From: Falciphora oryzae
Taxonomy: Eukaryota > Ascomycota > Sordariomycetes > Magnaporthales > Magnaporthaceae
DNA length: 64,000 bases
Assembly (NCBI GenBank): GCA_000733355.1
Contig: JNVV01000002.1
Span: 979,626-1,043,625 of the forward strand
Direction of reading: 5' to 3'
Shown: positions 11,308-23,610 of the stretch, one piece after another
Position numbering within the stretch: position 1 is the first letter of the stretch
How the letters are laid out: each line of letters begins with the position of its first letter
Position numbers and translations under genes: made by a program
Notes under the pieces: model-generated
Told to the model about the DNA's origin: nothing
Seen by the model: only the letters and a program-made list of their open reading frames with translations
Databases searched by the model: none

Positions 11308-14300
11308 TCAGTACCGTCTCCCGTTACGGGAGTCCCGACTCCTACCACCACTGCCTCCACCGTTGTAAGAGCCGTAATCCCGCCCGCCGCCGCCGTCGTG
11401 TCTATTATATGACCCGCGCTGGCCCCCATGCGGGGGAGGAGGCTGATATTGCCCATGCTGCGGATATCCGCCATACGATTGTGGGGGGTATGACGGCGGG
11501 TAAGCTGGTGCGCCGGCTGGTGGGTATGCCGGAGGATACTGTGGGTATCCTTGGGGGTAGGCTGGAGGAAACTGGTTGTTGTATCCCTGGCCATGGCCGC
11601 CGTACTGGTGTCCTGGGGGAGGGGGCGGGGGAGGCGCGCCCACCCCGAATCCGGCCTGGCCTGGTGCGGGAGGCTGCCACGACTGATTGCGGTGCGGTGG
11701 CCCTCCACCCTGGCGGTCGCCCCGGTGGTCTCGGGAGCCGTATGAATTGCCGTTGCCATAGCCGCCACGGTTACCATAGCCGCCGCCGTTGCCATTTCCA
11801 TAGCCACCGCGACCACCATAGCCTCCACCGTTGTGTCGACCACCGCCACGCAGCTTTCCTCGTAGCTCCTCTTGGTCACTCCGAGTGAGTGCTGGAGTGG
11901 GCATTTTGACGCCACGCAGAAGCATCGACTTATGAGCATGTGCTTTGGGCATCTCGTAGTGCAAGCTAAAGGAGGGAGTAACGTTAGTCCGGCAACACGA
12001 CAAGAGGGTTATTGGTAGCGCGATTCATACCTCAATGAGCGGTCGTACTCGACATCCGGCATGCTTTTCCTCTCCAAGGGGTAGACGAGCGCGCCGTGTG
12101 GCAGGTAATCGTCTAGCTTCGCCACCTTGCCTGCGAGGAGATCGCTATTCCGCTGATTGAGCGTGAACTCGGAGCCGCTTTGGCGTTTCGAGTAGAAGTG
12201 CGTGATGATGTCGTCATAAAGCCCCTCGTGGGCATCAGATAGGAGGAGCACGTCCTTGCCAACACCGTTCCTAGCCGCCTCCTCAGGAGTAAGTAGCGGG
12301 TACTTGGCCTGGACGGCGGCGAGAAGCCTGTCCATCTCGATGAAGGGCAGAAGCACGACTCCCTGCCAGGCAAACTTTTTGCCATTGAGGTCGACCTCGA
12401 AATCCTCGGGATAGAAGTCGATGATCTCACTATCCTCGTTCGTCATGAGGTCGTGGAAGACCGCAGGGAGGTTGTCGCGAGACGCAGCAGGCAGCACGCT
12501 CATGAGCTGCTCGTAGGGCCTTGACGTCCTTCCCTTCTCGAACGAGATCTTGAGATCCGCAAGGCCCTCAAAATCAGCGGCAAAAGGGGCGTAGTGGTAG
12601 GGGTAGTACCACTCCCATGATGGGCAGCCCTGGAAGTAATACAAGAGCACCCACGCCAGGCCCTCGACGTACGCATGGGCGACCTTGTGGCGGAAACCGA
12701 TGTCCTTGGGGTCGGCGTGGAACTTCTGCTCGTAGTACCTATCACTGTAGCCCTCCTCCCACATCCTAACCGTGTCGACGGGGCCTTCCGCTGCGCCGGC
12801 AGATGGTGTGCCAGGGGCAGGGCTGTTGGGGCCGGTTGAGCTGTCCCCATCCTCCAACAAATCAGCCTTGCGTTTGCCCAGAGCCGACGCAGGCGTCTCT
12901 GAGGCAGGGGTGTCCGGCTTCGACTCTTCTGAGTCGCCTCCGTTCTTGGCAGGTGTCTCGGGAGGGGTGGGTTCGGCCGCTTGAGCCGAGAGAGCCTTGA
13001 TCTGGCTCTTCAGGATGCTGGCCGCGCTTTTGTTTGCAACATTGGCGTCCTGCGCCTGCGCTGCGGCGCGGTTGACCACCATGTCGTGTGTGATGATTTT
13101 ACCAGGCTCGGCGATGCCGCCAAACGACTCGTTTTGCCTGCCTTGGCCGCCTTTCCTTCCGTATTGCGCCCTCTCATCCTGGAGCTTGCGCCGCTTGGCG
13201 TTTGCCTCCTTGCGATCTTCCGTTTCCTTTCGCTTCCGAAAGATAGAGTCCTCTTGCTTCGCCAGACCACTCATGATGAACTGGATCCGCTCCAGGTCGA
13301 TGTGGCCGTCTTTGGTGACGTAACCGCCCATGGCTGCCAAGTTCTGCTTCCAGATGGAAGTCAGAGTGTTGATTCCGTTCTCGCGAATTTCCAGGGCGGG
13401 CAGATGTGGCAAGAAGTCGTTGCCGACGAAACAGCACAGGAAGATCCAGTCGTCAACGGCTCTTTCGAGATCGAAGCGAAACGGGAGATTTGTAACTTCG
13501 AGCTCGACAGCCAAATACTCGCGCAAGACGGAGACATGCAGCCAGATGAAAGGCTTCAGCGGTTCGGCTTTTTCCTTCTCATCGAACTCGCCCTCTTTTT
13601 TCTTGGCCTCTCCCCGACAATTCTCTGCCTCGTGTCCCTTCTGCCCACACAACTTGCACATCCTCGCCTTTCCCTGCTGGAAAAAGACATCTTCACGCAG
13701 GACTCGGAAGTGCGGCTCGTGCGTGGCGAGACCCAGCATGATAAGATCGGCATCCAGGCCGTAGATGACGTGCCTCGTGTTCGGGTCGTGGTCCGGCGAC
13801 GACCGCTGGGAGCGGACAAAGTCCATGATCTTGTGTTCGCCCTCGCCAGGCACGGTAGCATCGGAAATGATGATCTTGAGGTTGGCCCAGGCAGGGTCGG
13901 TGTTGAGCTTGTAGGCGCACCAATACCTCAGACTGGCGGCCAGAATGAGCATGAAGGGAGTGCCAGGGGTGATGGAGTTAGTGTCGAATGCCTTCTTGGT
14001 TACGCTCTCGAGCGTCTCGGGGGCGACGTCGCCACCCTTTTGCTGTTTTAGTAGCTTCAGGAGCTCCATCTTGTCCTCAGCCTTCTCCTTGGCCTCCTGC
14101 GCAGATCGGAATCGCCGGGATCTTTGCTGGTTCATCTTGGCACGGGGAGCAACACCATCTGCGAAAGGAACACGACGGGTGGTTAGCGCGGAGCAATTGT
14201 GTAGGGCTGGTGGTGACCCGAATCTGATAAGTGTAGGTCGAGTTGTGTGCGCTTACCAACGGCAATCATGAGGACTTTGCGCGGCCTCACCATGTTGACA

Positions 14301-14696
14301 ACGCGGTCGGTGTACCTGAAGATCTCCAGCATCATCTCCTCCTCGTCCTTGGGGGCGGGCCTGTCCTCAGGATGCGCGCAGGGGTGAACAATGCCGTTCA
14401 TGTCCAGGTACAGGTTGTCGAACTCCTCGCCGTTCGGGTTCGGCTTGGTGGCGTCGACGGGAATGACGGTGCCATCGTCTGTCGATAGGGTCAAAAGACG
14501 CGCCGGTCGTTAGCGATCATGCAGGACGAAAGCCGCGGAGAGACGACACGGAAGGCATAAAGTGGCCAAAAGGCGGGACGACGCATGAACGTGCCCACAG
14601 GAACTTACCCATCTCGACAGGCTTGTCTTCGATGACTGGGGAGATGATCTTGGGGTATTTGGTGGATAGCCACCTGAACGCCGCGGGAATACCCAT
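11308..14696 (-). CDS. RAT1: 5'-3' exoribonuclease 2 (RAT1/XRN2), nuclear
   Basis: This nuclear 5'-to-3' exonuclease acts in torpedo termination of RNA polymerase II and in rRNA, snoRNA and RNA turnover. Exons on the minus strand are 14696-14609, 14478-14257, 14158-12031 and 11965-11308, giving 1031 aa with all phases closing. The N-terminus [15 protein letters not shown] and the DMNGIVHPC and [18 protein letters not shown] blocks are the family's catalytic core. A CCHC zinc knuckle ([14 protein letters not shown]) lies near residue 265, as in fungal Rat1. The conserved [15 protein letters not shown] block is in the last exon, after a 65-nt intron. The C-terminal 180 residues are low-complexity: [11 protein letters not shown] repeats followed by Pro/Tyr/Gln-rich sequence ending GRRY. 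Reading through the last intron would give a stop four residues later, so splicing there is needed for the full protein. Confidence 0.95.
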
Positions 14697-15941
14697 GGCG
14701 GCGGTAGTGAGCGACGACGCTCGCGACTTGCGGGATGTAGGCCTTGTCGTCGCGACTTGGTCAGTTCCTAGAGAGTGTGATGGGACGGGAGGAAACTGGG
14801 CGGCGCGCCCGGATGGAATTGGCGTTGAAGGACAGCCGTCGCAGCTGCGGTTGTGGGAGGAGGGAAGGCCGGGCGCTGCAGGAACCAAGTCGCAACCGGA
14901 TTCAGCGAACGGAAGGGTCTTGGTCTCGCAAAACCAGGGCGGTGAGGACAAAGGTGGGTCGAGACAAAGGTATCGTGAGAGGGCGCAGTACTTTTCCAAC
15001 TGGTGAAAATTGGGTTTGAGCCAAGGTATCTCCGCTGGAATGGCGACTAATAGAGGTTTATCTTATCGTCTTTCTGCCGGATTTTTTTTAGCGCGCTGGT
15101 CTTTAGTATGGGTCTCCTGGAGATGCGACGGAGTCAGTCAAGGCAAGACCGAATCCGACTCAAGCGTTCATCTCGATCAACCAAAGGTAAACTGTTTGTC
15201 AAGGGAGAATGAACAATCCTACTTTGCGATATATCTGAAAGATAAAGAAAGGGAAAGAACTTAGCAACCTAAGTGACAAGACAGGCAGAAGCGTCAGAGA
15301 ACTCTGTGCTTGCGCGACCAGTCCCTGCATGATGGCCTCTTCCGCCCCCTGTCCCCCATATGAGCCGCCTTTTCCCACGCAGTTCTAGTTCCATATCGCG
15401 TGCATCCCCACGACCTAATACTGCAAATGCTGAATATTCAGCGAGTATTGATTCGCGAAACAATATCAGAGATACTGTTTACTACTCTAGACTAGATAGC
15501 TTCTGTTGGCCTTTCATCATGACGGGAATGCTGTCCCACGGCAATGTTGATAGCTGAAAAGCTGGGTGCCCTAGGTCAGGTGCAATTGCCAGACAATTGC
15601 TGATGTGCGCCCCCTGCCCGCGCCGCGAGGTGTCCACATTGAGTCCAAGCTGCCCCCAATCCCACCATGGCCGACGCCCATCTGTTCAGAAGTTAAACCT
15701 CAGGTCTAGAAGCCAGGCGCCAATATTCGACCGACACGGAATAAAGAGTAGAAGGAAAGACGAGCAGCGAGTTCGGGGGTAGCCTGGGAGAAACGGATTT
15801 GCGAGCGCATTCGGCAAGACAAAAATCCAGAGGCGACTCGGCCCATCATCATGAATCTGGAAACGCTTCTCGATGGCTCGCTGTCCTAGAACCTAGTTTC
15901 CGCCTGCCTCTCCCCGCAAGTTGCCGACGACCTCGCCAACA
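14697..15941. other. Divergent intergenic region between RAT1 and USO1
   Basis: About 1.2 kb between divergent starts, expected to contain both promoters. An AT-richer stretch at 15040-15260 and CT-rich patches are visible. No conserved coding sequence, repeat or RNA gene was recognised. Confidence 0.5.
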
Positions 15942-18900
15942 ATGTTTTCGATTCCCGCGGCGCCGGCGAAGCAGTCGGTCGGCGAGACCATCTCGGTCCT
16001 GAGTGGCCGCCTCGGCTCGGCGACGCTACTCGAGGACCGGCGTGCCGCCATCCTGGGCCTGCGCAGCTTCGCCAAGCAGTACCCGGCTTCTGTCGCCTCG
16101 GGCGCTCTCCGCAGCCTGATCGGGTGTCTGTCTAAGGATGGCGAGGATGTAGACACGGTCAAGGGTGTTCTTGAGACTTTGCTGATGCTCTTCAGCCCCA
16201 ACCACGATAGCCCCGAGGCCTCGGACGAGATCGCCCTCTGGCTTGCCGACGAGTTCACCCAACGCCAGGAGAATATCACCCTCCTGCTCGACTTCCTCGA
16301 AACCCCCGACTTCTACTCGCGCCTGTACTCGCTGCAGCTACTCTCCGCCGTTCACTCCGCCCGCACCGAGCGCACCGAAGAATGCGTCCTCACCGCGCCC
16401 CTGGGCATCCCCCGCCTCGTCGCTGTGCTCGACGACCGCCGCGAAGCCATCCGCAACGAGGCTATCACTCTACTCACCTACCTTACCCCGAGCTCGGTCG
16501 AAATTCAGAAGCTGGTCGCCTTTGAGAACGCCTTCGAGCGCATTCTCCTGGTCGTCGCCTCCGATGGCGGCTTGGCCGAGGGCGGCCGCGTCGTCGAAGA
16601 CTGCTTGATACTCCTGGCCAACCTGCTACGGATCAACCCGTCCAACCAAACCCTCTTTCGCGAGACGGGCTGCGTCGCGAAGCTGACGGGGCTTCTCAAG
16701 AACGCCTACCAGCCCGCCGAGGGCGAGGAGCGCGAGATAGCCCCCTGGGCTGAGGAACAGCGCAACAGGAATGTCTATGCCCTACTTGCCGTCGTCCGGC
16801 TCTTCCTTGTGGCTGGAGCTGTTGGCACCCCTCAGAACCAGGCCGCCTTCTGGCAGCACGGCTTGTCGTTTCACGCCCTCCAGTTAGCTTTCAACCGCGA
16901 CGCAGATACAACGATCAAGGCCGAGGTGAGCAGCCAACCGCCCCACTCCATATGCCTGTATAGACGCATATTTATTCCATCTTGGTGCCCCCTTTATATC
17001 CTCTCGCCAGTCCGGCTCCGATATGCTGTTACTTTTTCTAATGCAAAATCTCTCTTTTCCAGGCTCTCGTAACCTGTGCTGATATCATCAGAGGCAACGC
17101 TGTTCTCCAAGAGAATTTCGCCCAGCTGCAGGTCCCTTCTCCACTCGACCAACAGCGGCATATTGACGGGCAGCCTCCGAACAAGAAGGCGAACGGCACG
17201 GTGACCGTGTATGTAATCGATGGTCTACTGGATCTTACCCTGAGTGTCCACACAGTGCAGGACTTTGACCTGAGGTTTGCGGCATGCGGCTGCCTCAAGG
17301 CGTACTTCTTCCACCACTCGGAGGTGCGTCAGCACTTTTTATCAAGAGCGATAGAGGGCCATCGATCCGGCGCGGACGAGACGGCGAACGTGTTGACCAC
17401 CCTGATGCGGTCGCCCGCCGACGAGTCGGTGACCGACCCTTACCGATATTGGTTCGCCGCCGTTATCATGCTGCACTTGATCATGGATAGTCCTCAGGCC
17501 AAGGCCATGGCCATGGACGTTACCGAGGGCGACGAAGAGAGTGGTGAGGAGGTGGTGACGAGCATCCAAACCATCACCGCGCACCTCGTCTCGGGCCTGG
17601 GGCGGGGTGACGACGAACGTGTCCTTATCGGAAGTCTCATGCTGCTGCTGTGCTGGCTGTTTGAGGATCTTGACGGCGTCAACGATTTCCTCGGGGAGGG
17701 TAGCAACATTCAGGGGCTCGTCAACGCCGTTGCTAAGAACACGGGTGGAGGGCCAATCGTGCAGGGCCTATGCGCGATGCTACTAGGCATTGTCTACGAG
17801 TTCTCGACCAAGGATTCGCCTGTGCCAAGGACGACGCTGCAACCGATCCTTCTTCAGAAAATGACCCGTGAGGTGTATACCGACAAACTAAGCAAGCTGA
17901 GGAGCCACCCCCTGGTTCGCGATTTCGAGGTGCTCCCGCAGCGGTTGGATGCCTCGTCGGGCCAGAAGCTTCCCGATGTCTTCTTCGACGGCTCATTTGT
18001 CGAGTTCTTCAAAGACAACTACAGCCGGATTCTCCGAGCCATCGACAGAGAGCCAGGGATGGAGATATCAGTCGTGGCGAACGGCGTCCAGAAGGGCATC
18101 TCGCGAGAGCTCGTTGATGGGCTCCGGAGCCAGATGGAGGAAAAAGACAGGGAATTACAGGAGGCGCAGCTCAAGATCGCGTCTCTCGACGGACAGCTCG
18201 GGCAAGAACAGGCGGATCACAGACGAGCAAAGGAATCGACCCTGGCAGAGCTTTCAAGGCTCAAGGCAGTAAATGAATCTCTACAGCGGCTACATGAGGA
18301 GGAGATCGGGTAAGTGACACGTCATGATCCCAGCTGCCATTGGCCTGGACCTACAGACTTACCGATGGATCCAACTCTGACACCCAACGCAGGAAACTAC
18401 GTAAGCAGAGCCAGTCACGAGAAGAGGAGCTGCAGAGGAAGCATAAGCTGCGGGAGGATGAACTGCAGAAACAGCTTCGGTCACGGGAGGACGAACTCCA
18501 AAGGAAGCTTCAGGCGCGCGAGGGTGAGCTTCAGAGGCAGGCAGAGCAGGCGAAGAAGTTGGCAACTGCCGAGCTGGAGCGCACACAACGCCGTAACGAG
18601 GCCGCTGTGGCCGATCTCCGAGCCACCATAAGCCGAGTCGAAGTCGACCTCATGAAGGTGAGAAGCCTGCCATGCTGCTCCAAAAGACAGCCAACTCAAG
18701 AGACTAACAAGGACTTGCAGGCGAACAAATCGAAGACGCACGACTTGCAGACCGCTAAGGACGATTTCAACACGAAGCTGGCTGCTCAGGTCGCCGCAAC
18801 CATGGAGGCCGAAGGGAAACTAGAATCGCTACAAAAGAGTCTTACGGAACGGGACGGAAGGCTTCGTGAGCTAGAGCAGCTTGTGACTTCGAAGGAGAAG

Positions 18901-19305
18901 CTGGTGGCAAGCAAGGAGGAGCAGGTGAAGAAGGTTAGTTCACTAGGAGGAAATAGGCGCGGCGCTTTTGTGATCTGTTTCTTAGTTGCTGACAAACCCC
19001 GGCTGCGTCTTTCCACGGCGACACCTTTTTGAAACAGGCGCAAGCAGAAAAGAAGGCGACACAGGGTGAACTGGACGACCTCTTGATGGTGTTTGGTGAT
19101 CTTGAAGAGAAGACTACCAAGTACAAGGTTGGTGTTTGGCCCTCCACCTCCCCGAGCTCACCACGCCACGAGCCTAGTGATGCGACGATCCATGCCGCTA
19201 ACCCTACTTCCCTCCTAGGAACGGTTAAAGGCTCTTGGCCAGGCAGTTTCTGATGGCGAGGACTCCGATGAAGACTCGGACGATGACGATGACGATGACG
19301 AGTAA
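15942..19305 (+). CDS. USO1: Vesicle tethering protein USO1/p115
   Basis: This is a peripheral membrane tether for ER-to-Golgi COPII vesicles that acts with the Rab Ypt1 and SNAREs. Exons are 15942-16925, 17063-18309, 18393-18657, 18721-18933, 19038-19127 and 19219-19305, giving 961 aa. The N-terminal two thirds form an armadillo-like globular head (LLEDRRAAILGLRSFAKQYP near residue 28, then the p115 head domain in exon 2). From about residue 684 the sequence is a coiled coil with strong heptads and a run of near-repeats (LREDELQ, SREDELQ, AREGELQ) in exon 3. The C-terminus is a purely acidic tail of Asp, Glu and Ser ending in DDDDDDE, as in p115 and Uso1, where it binds golgins. Coiled-coil exons are short and all but one intron are phase 0. 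Confidence 0.93.
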
Positions 19306-19854
19306 AGGAAATGAAAGGCTACGTCTGGACATTCCCCAACTCTAGAAAAGCACTTACAAATCTGAAGCCGACTTAACTACCCCTTATTCTCTTCGTCGCG
19401 TTCTCCGAGTTCTTAGGCATGCCCACCAAGCCTTCTCTTCAAAGCAGCGCTTACAATGTCAAATATCTGGGTCGGACTTTGTCGGCACGCATCCATCTAG
19501 CTGAAAGAGCCTACCACAATGTATGTGGACGCCTACCTACCTGAATAAGTTCCTGAAGGCAAGGAGAAGTACCTGCAAAGTTAAACTTTCGCATTCGATC
19601 ACACTGTACCACTGCCGGCGGGAGCCCTAAGAAGGTTTAAAAAGAGGCTGGCGTTTGATATGAGTGAGGGGTTCATCGTCTTTTTGTCGACCGTCGAATT
19701 TGCAGTTGAACGCGACATGAAAAATGCGGGGAAGCCTTCTGTGTCAACGGTCTGCAGGGCTCGAGGGTAACGAGTAAAATCCATGGAAGTCGAAAGGGGA
19801 ATATAGGAGAAAATCCAAAGGGCAGAAAAAATACTACAAGAGGGGAAGGAGGGG

Positions 19855-19892
<38 letters not shown>

Positions 19893-20059
19893 CGGATTGG
19901 CAGTTTGTTTATCCACGCGTGGGGGGAATTTCTAGATCCGTCACACACAGCTCGAATTCGCAACTGCTTGACTTGGACTAAAAAAACGGAACTTCTGAGG
20001 TAACGGACTCCGGCTCCGATTGCACCAGTCGAGGCGGTGATATCGAGCTGCACTCCAAA
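19306..20059. other. Intergenic region between USO1 and PRMT3
   Basis: About 750 bp between tandem genes, holding the USO1 3' UTR and the PRMT3 promoter. It contains a 29-base poly(A) tract at 19859-19887. No gene was recognised. Confidence 0.5.
19859..19887 (+). repeat. Poly(A) homopolymer, 29 bases
   Basis: An uninterrupted run of 29 adenines lies about 170 bp upstream of the PRMT3 start. Long dA:dT tracts often sit in nucleosome-poor fungal promoters. The exact length may be uncertain from sequencing. No target-site duplication was seen around it that would suggest a retroposed element. Confidence 0.9.
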
Positions 20060-21888
20060 ATGGCTGGGCCCCCTTCTTCCAGCGGCTCGGATGCGTCGAG
20101 CGAGGACGGATGGGTTGACGCCGAGAACGAAGTTGAGGAGCTGCCCACCATCGTGTCTCTCCTAGACGACGCCGTCTTCACAGACGCCGTGTCCATGGTG
20201 AAGCACTGCAAGGACAAGCATGGCTTTGATTTTGTTGCTACGCGCGACCGGCTGGGACTTGACTTTTACGGCTGCATCAAGCTTATCAACTACGGTTCGC
20301 GCCCAGTTTCCCGGCATGCGTATCATGTGGATATGAACATGCGCTGACTTGAAAATGACCCCCCCTCCAGTCCGCCAGCGGGCGCTGGACGGCGCGGCTC
20401 TGCCGGCCGAGATCCAGCCCGCCGACCTGGAGGATGACCGCTACCTGAAGCCGGTCCTGGCCGACGACGCATTCATCATGGCCCTGGATGACCTACCCGA
20501 GAGCACCACGCCTGCTGCCGGGGAGTCAGTGGTCGTCGGTGGCGAGGCTGAGAACCTTCAGTTGCGTAATGCTGAGCTCCAGGCCGAGCTGGACCGCCTC
20601 GTGCGCCAGTTCGCCGACTACCGCATGGCCGTGCAGCAGACTCTGGACCAGCGCTGGGGCGAGGACGAGGGCGCCTCGTCGACCGCGGCCGCGTCTGGCG
20701 CTGCTCCTGCTGCCCCTGCAAAGGAGGTCGATGAGTCCAGGTACTACTGGGACTCGTACGCGAGCAACGGTGCGTTGATGTTGTTCCTTGATTACTTTCT
20801 CTCCTGATATATCCCCATATATGCATGCTCATGGAGCCTAACCATCCGTCGCTGCAGAGATCCACGAGACTATGCTCAAGGATGCCGTGCGGACCGAGGC
20901 CTACCGCGACTTCATCTACAACAATAAGGACCTTTTCAAGGGCAAGGTGGTCCTCGATATCGGCTGCGGCACTGGTATCCTCAGCATGTTCTGTGCCAAG
21001 GCTGGAGCCAAGCTGGTCATCGCGGTGGACAACTCAGACATCATCGACAAGGCGCGCGAGAACATCTTTAACAACGGACTCGGCGATCAGATCACCTGCC
21101 TCAAGGGCAAGATGGAGGAGGTCAAGCTGCCCGTGGAGCAAGTGGACATCATCGTGAGCGAGTGGATGGGCTACTGTCTGCTCTACGAAGCCATGCTTCC
21201 TAGCGTGCTGTGGGCGCGCGACCGCTACCTGTCCCCCGACGGTCTGCTCGCCCCGAGCCACACGTCCATGTGGGTCGCGCCCATGTCCGACCAGGACTGG
21301 GTCGATGACCACATCACCTTCTGGCGCAACGTCTACGGTTTCGACATGAAGGCCATGCAGGAGGGCATCTGCGCCGAAAGCCACATCGAGGTCCTCGCCC
21401 CGCGCTCGCTGTGTGGCGAGCCCTTCATGTTCCGCATGCTGGACCTGCACACCGTCCGCGTCGAGGACCTGGTCTTCGAGTCGACCTGGCGGTCCACCCT
21501 GACAGCCGACGCGCCGCGCCTCGACGCCTTCGTCATCTGGTTCGACACCTTCTTCTGCAACGCGCGCGCAAAGACGGTCGAGCCCGCCGACACCACCGCC
21601 CTCGCCTGGGGCGACAGCAGCCGCGCCGACCGCGTCGCCTTCACCACGGGGCCCTTTGGCACCCCGACGCACTGGAAGCAGGGCATCCTGACTACCCGCC
21701 CGGAGTGCGCCCCCCTTGCGCTGGCCAAGGGCCAGACCGTGTCCGGCAAGCTGACCGTCTCGATCCCTGACGACCACCCGCGCGGCCTACGCTTGAAGGT
21801 GGACTGGGGTGTGGAGCAGCAGGGTGAAAACAAGGAGGCTGCCAGAGCTGGTAATGTCACAGAGTCCCAGGTCTGGGAGGTGCGCTAG
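20060..21888 (+). CDS. Protein arginine N-methyltransferase 3 (PRMT3/RmtB type)
   Basis: This enzyme uses S-adenosylmethionine to methylate arginines. PRMT3's known target is small-subunit ribosomal protein uS5 in the cytosol. Exons are 20060-20294, 20371-20769 and 20858-21888, giving 554 aa. The N-terminal domain resembles the PRMT3 zinc-finger region (VKHCKDKHGFDF, then RDRLGLDFYG), but the first Cys pair is absent (SLLDDAVF in its place). A coiled-coil segment follows (NAELQAELDRLVRQF, near residue 165). The catalytic domain has SAM motif I VLDIGCGTGILSMF, the double-E loop SEWMGYCLLYEAML and the THW loop (THWKQGIL), so it should be active. The PRMT3 call rests on domain order and the N-terminal region, which PRMT1 lacks. 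Confidence 0.9.
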
Positions 21889-22154
21889 ACTAGAGGTGGT
21901 GGCGTAATGTCTCTCTCAAAAATGAATGTCTAGGTGAAATAGATTAAGTATGAAAAGAGAAAGAAAAGTATGATGGAAGCCACACACACACGCACGCAAC
22001 CAATTCTTTGCAGGCTCCGTTAGCCTCCGTACCATGTTCATCTCTGAATCGACAATGTGTCGCAGACGACTCGCTCTCCAAGCCCGGACGCGCTAAAACG
22101 AGAAATCAGAATATATCTGACACGCCGCCCTCATACTTAGTGAGGATAAAAAAC

Positions 22155-22934
22155 CTAACAAGACATTTGAACATTTCCGCTCGTGGCCTTGTGGAACGCC
22201 GACTTAATGCTGTCGGCTTTGCAGATCGTGTTTGTCTGGAAGGACATCCAGATGTCCTGGCACGGCCATGGGCGACCGTCGGTGCAGCCGCATCCCCAGC
22301 TTTTTCACACACAAAGGCGGCCGGGCGTCAGTAGAGAGATCTCAAAGAGGCATTCGGGGAGAAGAAGTCGGGATCTGACAAGGGGGAACACGTACTTGGT
22401 GATAATGCCGCACTCGCCCCGAAAGTTGGCGAGGTAGCCGGATCCGCAGTACTTGCGGGGGTCGTTGTAGACGTCGGCGTCGGTCGTTATGATGCGCCAT
22501 TCCTTCCATGTCTGTACAGTGCTCTGGTGTTAGTTGTCTGTCCTCACGGGCTTGAGTTCCTCACCAAAATAGACAGGGTGAGAAAGGTTCCTGACGAGAT
22601 GGTTGCCCTCCTCGCACTTGTGGACGCCGCGGATCGGGCCCGGGGCCTTGCCGGTTGGCCCCGGTGTCGATCCGGCGATGGTCGTGGTGCCGACGGGGGT
22701 TCCGGTCGTGCCGACGATCACGACCTCGGTCCCGTACACGGTGGTGAGCTTCGTGGTTATGGGGCGCCTCGACACCATCAGGGTTGTGCTGGTGATGTTC
22801 TCCGTGTCCGTGCTGGTTGTCTGCTGGACCCGCTGCGGGAGCCGGGTCTTGGTGATCAAGCCGTCACCGTGGACAAGGGCGCTGCCCAGGGCCACGAGGG
22901 CGACCGCAGCCATGGTCACCACGTATCCAACCAT
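22155..22934 (-). CDS. Small Thr-rich, Cys-rich membrane or secreted protein, unknown function
   Basis: I do not recognise a family. The gene has at least three exons on the minus strand. The first starts at 22934 and ends somewhere between about 22610 and 22530; its donor is ambiguous. The others are 22511-22396 and 22299-22155. The N-terminus MVGYVVTMAAVALVALGSALV is a signal peptide or signal anchor. The reading frame stays open and basic upstream (KASRKK), so a 5' exon giving a type II membrane protein is possible. A Thr/Ser-rich stalk follows, then a cysteine-rich C-terminal domain with KYCGSGYLANFRGECGIIT, then WGCGCTDGRPWPC, and a final TSGNVQMSC. Nine cysteines are visible overall, suggesting disulfides outside the cytosol. 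Joining the last two exons uses donor GTACGT and acceptor AAG. Moderate confidence that it is a real gene. Confidence 0.6.
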
Positions 22935-23610
22935 CTTTTTGCGAGAGGCTTTTACTGGTTCTCGCAGCGGTCCGTTCAGCCCGGCTTCTAACTAGCTCGT
23001 CTAGGAAATGTTGCCAGGTCGCGAACGATGGAGGAGAGGAAGAATATGATGGACGCGCACACGAGAGTCTTCTATGTGGGTAATTTAATGGGAGCCTTCG
23101 ACAAATTTTTCATGATCGCTTCAGCCCATGACCTCAGGGGCTGGAGGCTATTCAGGGGTTCTGCGGTATCATTCCTGCCACCCATGGCTTTCCTGGAACT
23201 CAGATACGCCCACCGCTTTTTAAAAAGTCTGCCATCGCCAAATTTTAGAACGTGGTCTCGGAAGTTGTGGTCCGTATACATGGCTTGAGTTTGCTCGGCA
23301 TGTATCTTGTGTTTGTTTCTATATAACCGGGCGCTCATGTTGCGTTCGCTGGGGACAGGAGATTGCAATTGAGATGCTTGTGGTTGGTGGGTGAATCATT
23401 TTTATAACCTGAATGGATTTTGGCCGAAGTCGGCCAGAAGCTTCAAGTTTTAGAGGTACCCCGCCGTACCTGCGTCACGCATCGAGGCCCCGCCACACTT
23501 TCTGCCTGCGATTGGCGACATACAAATTTTTGGGGCCTGTAAACTGTAGCAGACACGAGAACCTAGGGCCGTTCAAGCTACGCACACCTGCCACGCAGGA
23601 GCTGCCGGAA
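22935..23610. other. Divergent intergenic region upstream of ADE2
   Basis: About 680 bp between the divergent starts of the Cys-rich protein gene and ADE2. A possible 5' exon of the Cys-rich gene could lie within the first 150 bp (acceptor CTAG near 22995). Otherwise nothing was recognised. Confidence 0.45.

Noticed and set aside
12981..14051. Plus-strand open frame of 356 codons antisense to RAT1
   Set aside because: The minus-strand protein is highly conserved RAT1; the antisense frame is explained by GC-rich third positions.
19859..19887. Poly(A) tract as the tail of a retroposed element
   Set aside because: No reverse-transcriptase sequence, no Pol III promoter boxes upstream and no flanking duplication could be seen.
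22530..22570. A 36-nt intron with donor GTGAGG in the Cys-rich gene
   Set aside because: It restores frame and contains CTAAC, but it is shorter than introns normally spliced in filamentous fungi. Left as one of several options for exon 1.
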